From an uncultured Eubacteriales bacterium (GTDB lineage Bacteria > Bacillota > Clostridia > Oscillospirales > CAG-272): a DNA stretch of 41,580 nt. This document shows positions 38,785 through 41,580 of the stretch, in pieces (position 1 is the first letter of the stretch; every line of letters begins with the position of its first letter). The position numbers and the translations under genes were made by a program. The notes beneath the pieces are model-generated. The model was not told the origin of the DNA, searched no databases, and worked only from the letters and a program-made list of their open reading frames with translations. The stretch covers positions 1 to 41,580 of the forward strand of contig CAKRQL010000008.1 of assembly GCA_934393265.1 (NCBI GenBank), read 5' to 3'.

Positions 38785-40956
38785 TTATATTTCGATTTCA
38801 GATTTAAGATTACCGACCATAACAACGTATTTAGTATGACAAACTTTTTCTTTCATATCGAAATCAATAAAGGTAAAATCGTTTTCGTCAAGGTAAAACT
38901 CAACGATTTTGCTTTCCCCTTTATCAAGATTGATCCTTTTGAAACGCCTAAGTTTTTTAACCATGGGCGTCACAGGACACACCGTTTGCCTTAAAAACAA
39001 CAAAACGCTTTCTGCTCCGTCATATTTTCCGACGTTTTTAACACAGACGCTTACCTTTACTTTAAGATCTGTTTTTTTCACAACGAGCTCGCTGTAATCA
39101 AACGCCGTATAACTTAACCCGTCGCCAAAAGTAAACAATGAATTGGGATTATCGAAAACATAATCCCGCCCCGGGTTATCATAAGTTCCGGGACACTTGT
39201 AATTTGCTCCCCTCGCAGACGGCTTATGATTGTAAAAACACGGAATATGCCCCGTACTTCTCGGAAAAGACACGCTGAGTTTTCCGGACGGACAAACATC
39301 GCCGAACAATATATCGCACAGCGAATTGCCTCCTTGCTCGCCCGGATACCAAGCCTGAATAAACGCATCGCATTTTTCAAGGCTGTCCGTTATTGCGTAT
39401 GGTCTGCCCGTGTATAATATCAGCACAACGGGCTTTCCCGTTTCGGCCACTTTATTAAAGAGCCTTTTCTGAACAGGAGGCAAATCAAGGGTGTTTACGT
39501 CAAATCCTTCACCACAGGTAACCGCATTGTTGCCGGTTGCGTCACCCCATCCGATTCCCCCGAAAAATCCGCTGTTATCACCGAGAACTACAACGGCAAC
39601 ATCGGATTTTTTAACCTGTTCGACTGCATAATCAATATCTTTTTCTTCTGCCGTTGCAATGTTGCATCCTTTTGCATAATTTATATTGCTTTCGCCGATC
39701 TTTTCATTCATCGCCTGCAAAAGACTTATTGCTTTATCTACGGAATTTTTGTAAGAATAATCGCCTGTTTGTCCGACGGCGGCATTCACTCCGACGAGAG
39801 CGATTTTTGACTGTTTTGAAAGAGGCAGTATATCGTCTTTATTTTTCAGAAGAACTATGCTTTCATCCGCCGCCTTTTTAGCAAGCTTTTTTGCATAATC
39901 ACCGTTAACTTCGGCAATATCCTCCTTTTCAATATACGGATGCGAAAATAAATTAAGTTCGCTTTTCACATATAAAACGTTTCTTACAGCATCGTCGATA
40001 TACTTGACGTCTATTTCTCCGTTTTTAACCGCCTGCCTGAATTGAGCATTATATGCAAAATCCGTCGGAGCTTCAATGTTAATTCCTGCTTCAAGAGCAA
40101 GTTTTGCACATTGCAGCGAATCGGACGCAATATTATGAAGATATGTAAGCATAGTTATACCGTCATAATCGGAAATCGTCGTGCCTTTGAATCCGAGTTC
40201 TTCACGAAGCACTTTGCGAAGTAAAAACCGACTGGCGTGAACAGGTACTCCGTCAAATTCGCTGTATGCAGGCATCACAGACAAAGCGTTGCCTTGTTTA
40301 ATACACTCGGCGAACGGGGGAAGAGCCACTTCACGAAGCTCCCTCTCGCCCATATGCACGGGAGAAAGGTTTAATCCACACTCGGGAGAACCATGGGCAA
40401 CGTAGTGTTTCAGAGTTGATGCAACCCCGTTTTTTTGCACACCTTTTACGTAACTTAATCCCATTTTTGAAACAAGATACGGATCTTCTCCAAAAGTTTC
40501 TTCAGTCCTGCCCCATCTTGGTTCCCTTGCAAGATCAAGGTCCGGCGCATACACCTGACGCATACCGAGGGAACGAGCCTCTCTACCTATAACCCCGGCA
40601 ATTTCCTCCATTAGTTCGTCATCGAAAGAACATGCCATACCTATGCTTTGCGGAAAAATCGTCGAGTGTGAGTTCATCACGCCGTGAAGGGCTTCACCCA
40701 TTACTATCATCGGAATTTTATGGGGAGATTTTTCGATAACTTTTTTCTGAATGTAGTTCAACGTGTCGACATCAATGTCTTCCGTCATAAATGCGCTGCC
40801 GTAAAGCGCAATATCCTCGCCGTTATCCAACTGCTTTTTAACAGCGTGAAGATCTCTCATGAGAAGCATTTGGTCTATCTTCTCATCCACACTCATCTCG
40901 GACAATATTTTTTCAATCTGTTCTTTATTATAATCGGGTTTATGAACCTTTTTCAT
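38785..40956 (-). CDS. glycoside hydrolase family 3 beta-glycosidase
   Basis: 723 residues, no signal peptide, so intracellular. The GH3 barrel has APDLDLAREPRWGRTEETFGEDPYLVSKMG, KHYVAHGSPECG and the nucleophile Asp263 in GTTISDYDGITML. The second domain has VVVLGDNSGFFGGIGWGD and a C-terminal fibronectin-like domain (VKVSVCVKNVGKYDGAESVLLFLRQ). Activity on beta-glucosides or beta-xylosides is typical; the exact sugar is unknown. AGAAGGA lies before the ATG at 40956. It is a lone AT-rich gene between GC-rich neighbours, possibly acquired. Nothing in context fixes its substrate. Confidence 0.95.
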   Translation of the reverse strand: MKKVHKPDYNKEQIEKILSEMSVDEKIDQMLLMRDLHAVKKQLDNGEDIALYGSAFMTEDIDVDTLNYIQKKVIEKSPHKIPMIVMGEALHGVMNSHSTIFPQSIGMACSFDDELMEEIAGVIGREARSLGMRQVYAPDLDLAREPRWGRTEETFGEDPYLVSKMGLSYVKGVQKNGVASTLKHYVAHGSPECGLNLSPVHMGERELREVALPPFAECIKQGNALSVMPAYSEFDGVPVHASRFLLRKVLREELGFKGTTISDYDGITMLTYLHNIASDSLQCAKLALEAGINIEAPTDFAYNAQFRQAVKNGEIDVKYIDDAVRNVLYVKSELNLFSHPYIEKEDIAEVNGDYAKKLAKKAADESIVLLKNKDDILPLSKQSKIALVGVNAAVGQTGDYSYKNSVDKAISLLQAMNEKIGESNINYAKGCNIATAEEKDIDYAVEQVKKSDVAVVVLGDNSGFFGGIGWGDATGNNAVTCGEGFDVNTLDLPPVQKRLFNKVAETGKPVVLILYTGRPYAITDSLEKCDAFIQAWYPGEQGGNSLCDILFGDVCPSGKLSVSFPRSTGHIPCFYNHKPSARGANYKCPGTYDNPGRDYVFDNPNSLFTFGDGLSYTAFDYSELVVKKTDLKVKVSVCVKNVGKYDGAESVLLFLRQTVCPVTPMVKKLRRFKRINLDKGESKIVEFYLDENDFTFIDFDMKEKVCHTKYVVMVGNLKSEIEI

Positions 40957-41280
40957 TATGTAATCCTTCTATTTTTCTGTTTATATACTTCTTGCCACAT
41001 AGATTAAATCGTATCGCATTTTTATTTTATTCTTTTTGTATCGAGAAGTCAATATTCAGATAATAATTATTATGTTTTTAATAAAATTCTTTGTAAATTT
41101 TTTCCCTTTATTGCCTAAAACCGCATACAAAAAGATTTGATTTTTTTATATAATATTCCCGAAAGTGGCAAGTACGAAAAACGGCTTTTCAAACTTCAAA
41201 GATAATGCCAAATTTGCCACAAAAAACTATCAGAGCTTCAGAGCCGAATATGTTCTGCACCTGTTATATACCATTTCTAT

Positions 41281-41432
41281 AACTTTTTGAAGGGACTTTT
41301 TACTTCAGCCTGCAACTTTTTCAAGGGACTTTTTCGGAAATCCGAAATTTTTTCAAACGACTTTTTAGCGTTATGCGCAACTTTTTCAAGGGACTTTTTG
41401 CTTTAGCCTGCAACTTTTTCAAGGGACTTTTT
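41281..41432. repeat. 33-bp regular repeat array, five units
   Basis: A 21-base motif AACTTTTTCAAGGGACTTTTT occurs at 41281, 41314, 41346, 41379 and 41412, i.e. every 32-33 bases, with units three exact and two variant (41281 with GAAGGG, 41346 with TTTTTTCAAACG). Intervening 11-12 bases vary; two read GCTTTAGCCTGC or ACTTCAGCCTGC. The region 40957-41280 holds no gene; 41165-41220 contains GTGGCAA/TTGCCAC arms. Confidence 0.8.
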
Positions 41433-41455
41433 GCGAAGCGGTCATAAAAGGCACG

Positions 41456-41480
41456 CAAAAAGGCGGCGGATTTCTCCGCC
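41456..41480 (-). terminator. terminator of the right-edge minus-strand gene
   Basis: GGCGGCGGA-TTTC-TCCGCCGCC; on the minus strand it is followed by TTTTTGCG. Confidence 0.8.
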
Positions 41481-41517
41481 GCCTCAGTCTTTTTATTGGG
41501 TCAGTGTGCCGTTTGCC

Positions 41518-41580
41518 TTATGCTCTTTTCTTCTTTATGATTACAAAGGCAACCGCGCCGCCGACGATTATCACGCCGAC
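41518..41580 (-). CDS. C-terminal end of a membrane-anchored protein (partial)
   Basis: Only the last 20 codons are in the window. They read VGVIIVGGAVAFVIIKKKRA and stop at 41518-41520: a hydrophobic stretch followed by a basic tail. This is the C-terminal anchor pattern of sortase substrates or of type I membrane proteins. The LPxTG site, if any, lies outside the window. A terminator follows at 41456-41480. Confidence 0.75.
   Translation of the reverse strand, partial: VGVIIVGGAVAFVIIKKKRA

Noticed and set aside
41281..41432. CRISPR array
   Set aside because: The variable parts are only 11-12 bases and partly alike, the repeat is 21 bases and imperfect, and no cas gene is near.

Overview
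The window is bacterial and looks like a chromosome segment of a Clostridia-type Bacillota, probably an uncultured gut member of the Oscillospiraceae/Eubacteriales. The grounds are the T-box in front of ileS, a long-form hibernation factor, AGGAGG-type ribosome sites, near-consensus sigma-A promoters, a LicC-like cytidylyltransferase with an N-terminal winged helix, and a secreted serpin. The assignment is inference; no rRNA or taxonomic marker set is present. Composition is a mosaic: a GC-rich core (about 3.6-33.2 kb and the ileS gene) with AT-rich segments at the left end (1-3.5 kb), at 33.2-34.9 kb and at 38.6-41.5 kb.

Layout. 1-3.5 kb: a partial lipoprotein gene and a two-gene type II restriction-modification cassette lying between two related ~90-bp repeats. 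3.6-3.95 kb: tRNA-Ser(UGA) read leftwards from a perfect TTGACA-17-TATAAT promoter, with two 95-bp-spaced structured repeats between promoter and tRNA. 4.1-10.4 kb: a small ORF, an MmcQ/YjbR protein and a phosphorelay operon (HPt protein, hybrid histidine kinase, REC-HD-GYP-PAS-GGDEF protein). 10.6-17.5 kb: LicC-like nucleotidyltransferase, serpin lipoprotein, NUDIX hydrolase plus CvpA-like membrane protein, hpf, a repeat-rich intergenic region, and RNase III. 17.9-25.4 kb: on the plus strand, a polyprenyl-phosphate sugar transferase and a GT4-type glycosyltransferase, then a DUF3737 beta-helix protein, a PatB/MalY C-S lyase, a membrane protein and a lipoprotein. 25.4-26.1 kb: repeats and tRNA-Gly/tRNA-Asp.

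26.2-33.2 kb holds a divergent carbohydrate module. The minus-strand operon encodes a PIG-L deacetylase, a Gfo/Idh/MocA dehydrogenase, a NagB-like protein, a PfkB kinase and a class II aldolase. The plus-strand unit encodes a DUF1080-like concanavalin-fold protein and a DegT-family aminotransferase. Together they read like a pathway that deacetylates, oxidises, deaminates or transaminates, phosphorylates and cleaves an unusual amino sugar.

33.4-34.8 kb is an AT-rich two-gene unit, a DUF6088/AbiEi-like winged-helix protein followed by a TIR-domain protein, behind a promoter with a palindrome over its -10 box. This is the best candidate for an under-described defence or toxin-antitoxin system. 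34.9-38.4 kb is ileS with an Ile T-box. 38.8-41.0 kb is an AT-rich GH3 glycosidase gene. The right end holds a regular 33-bp repeat array and the 3' end of a membrane-anchored protein.
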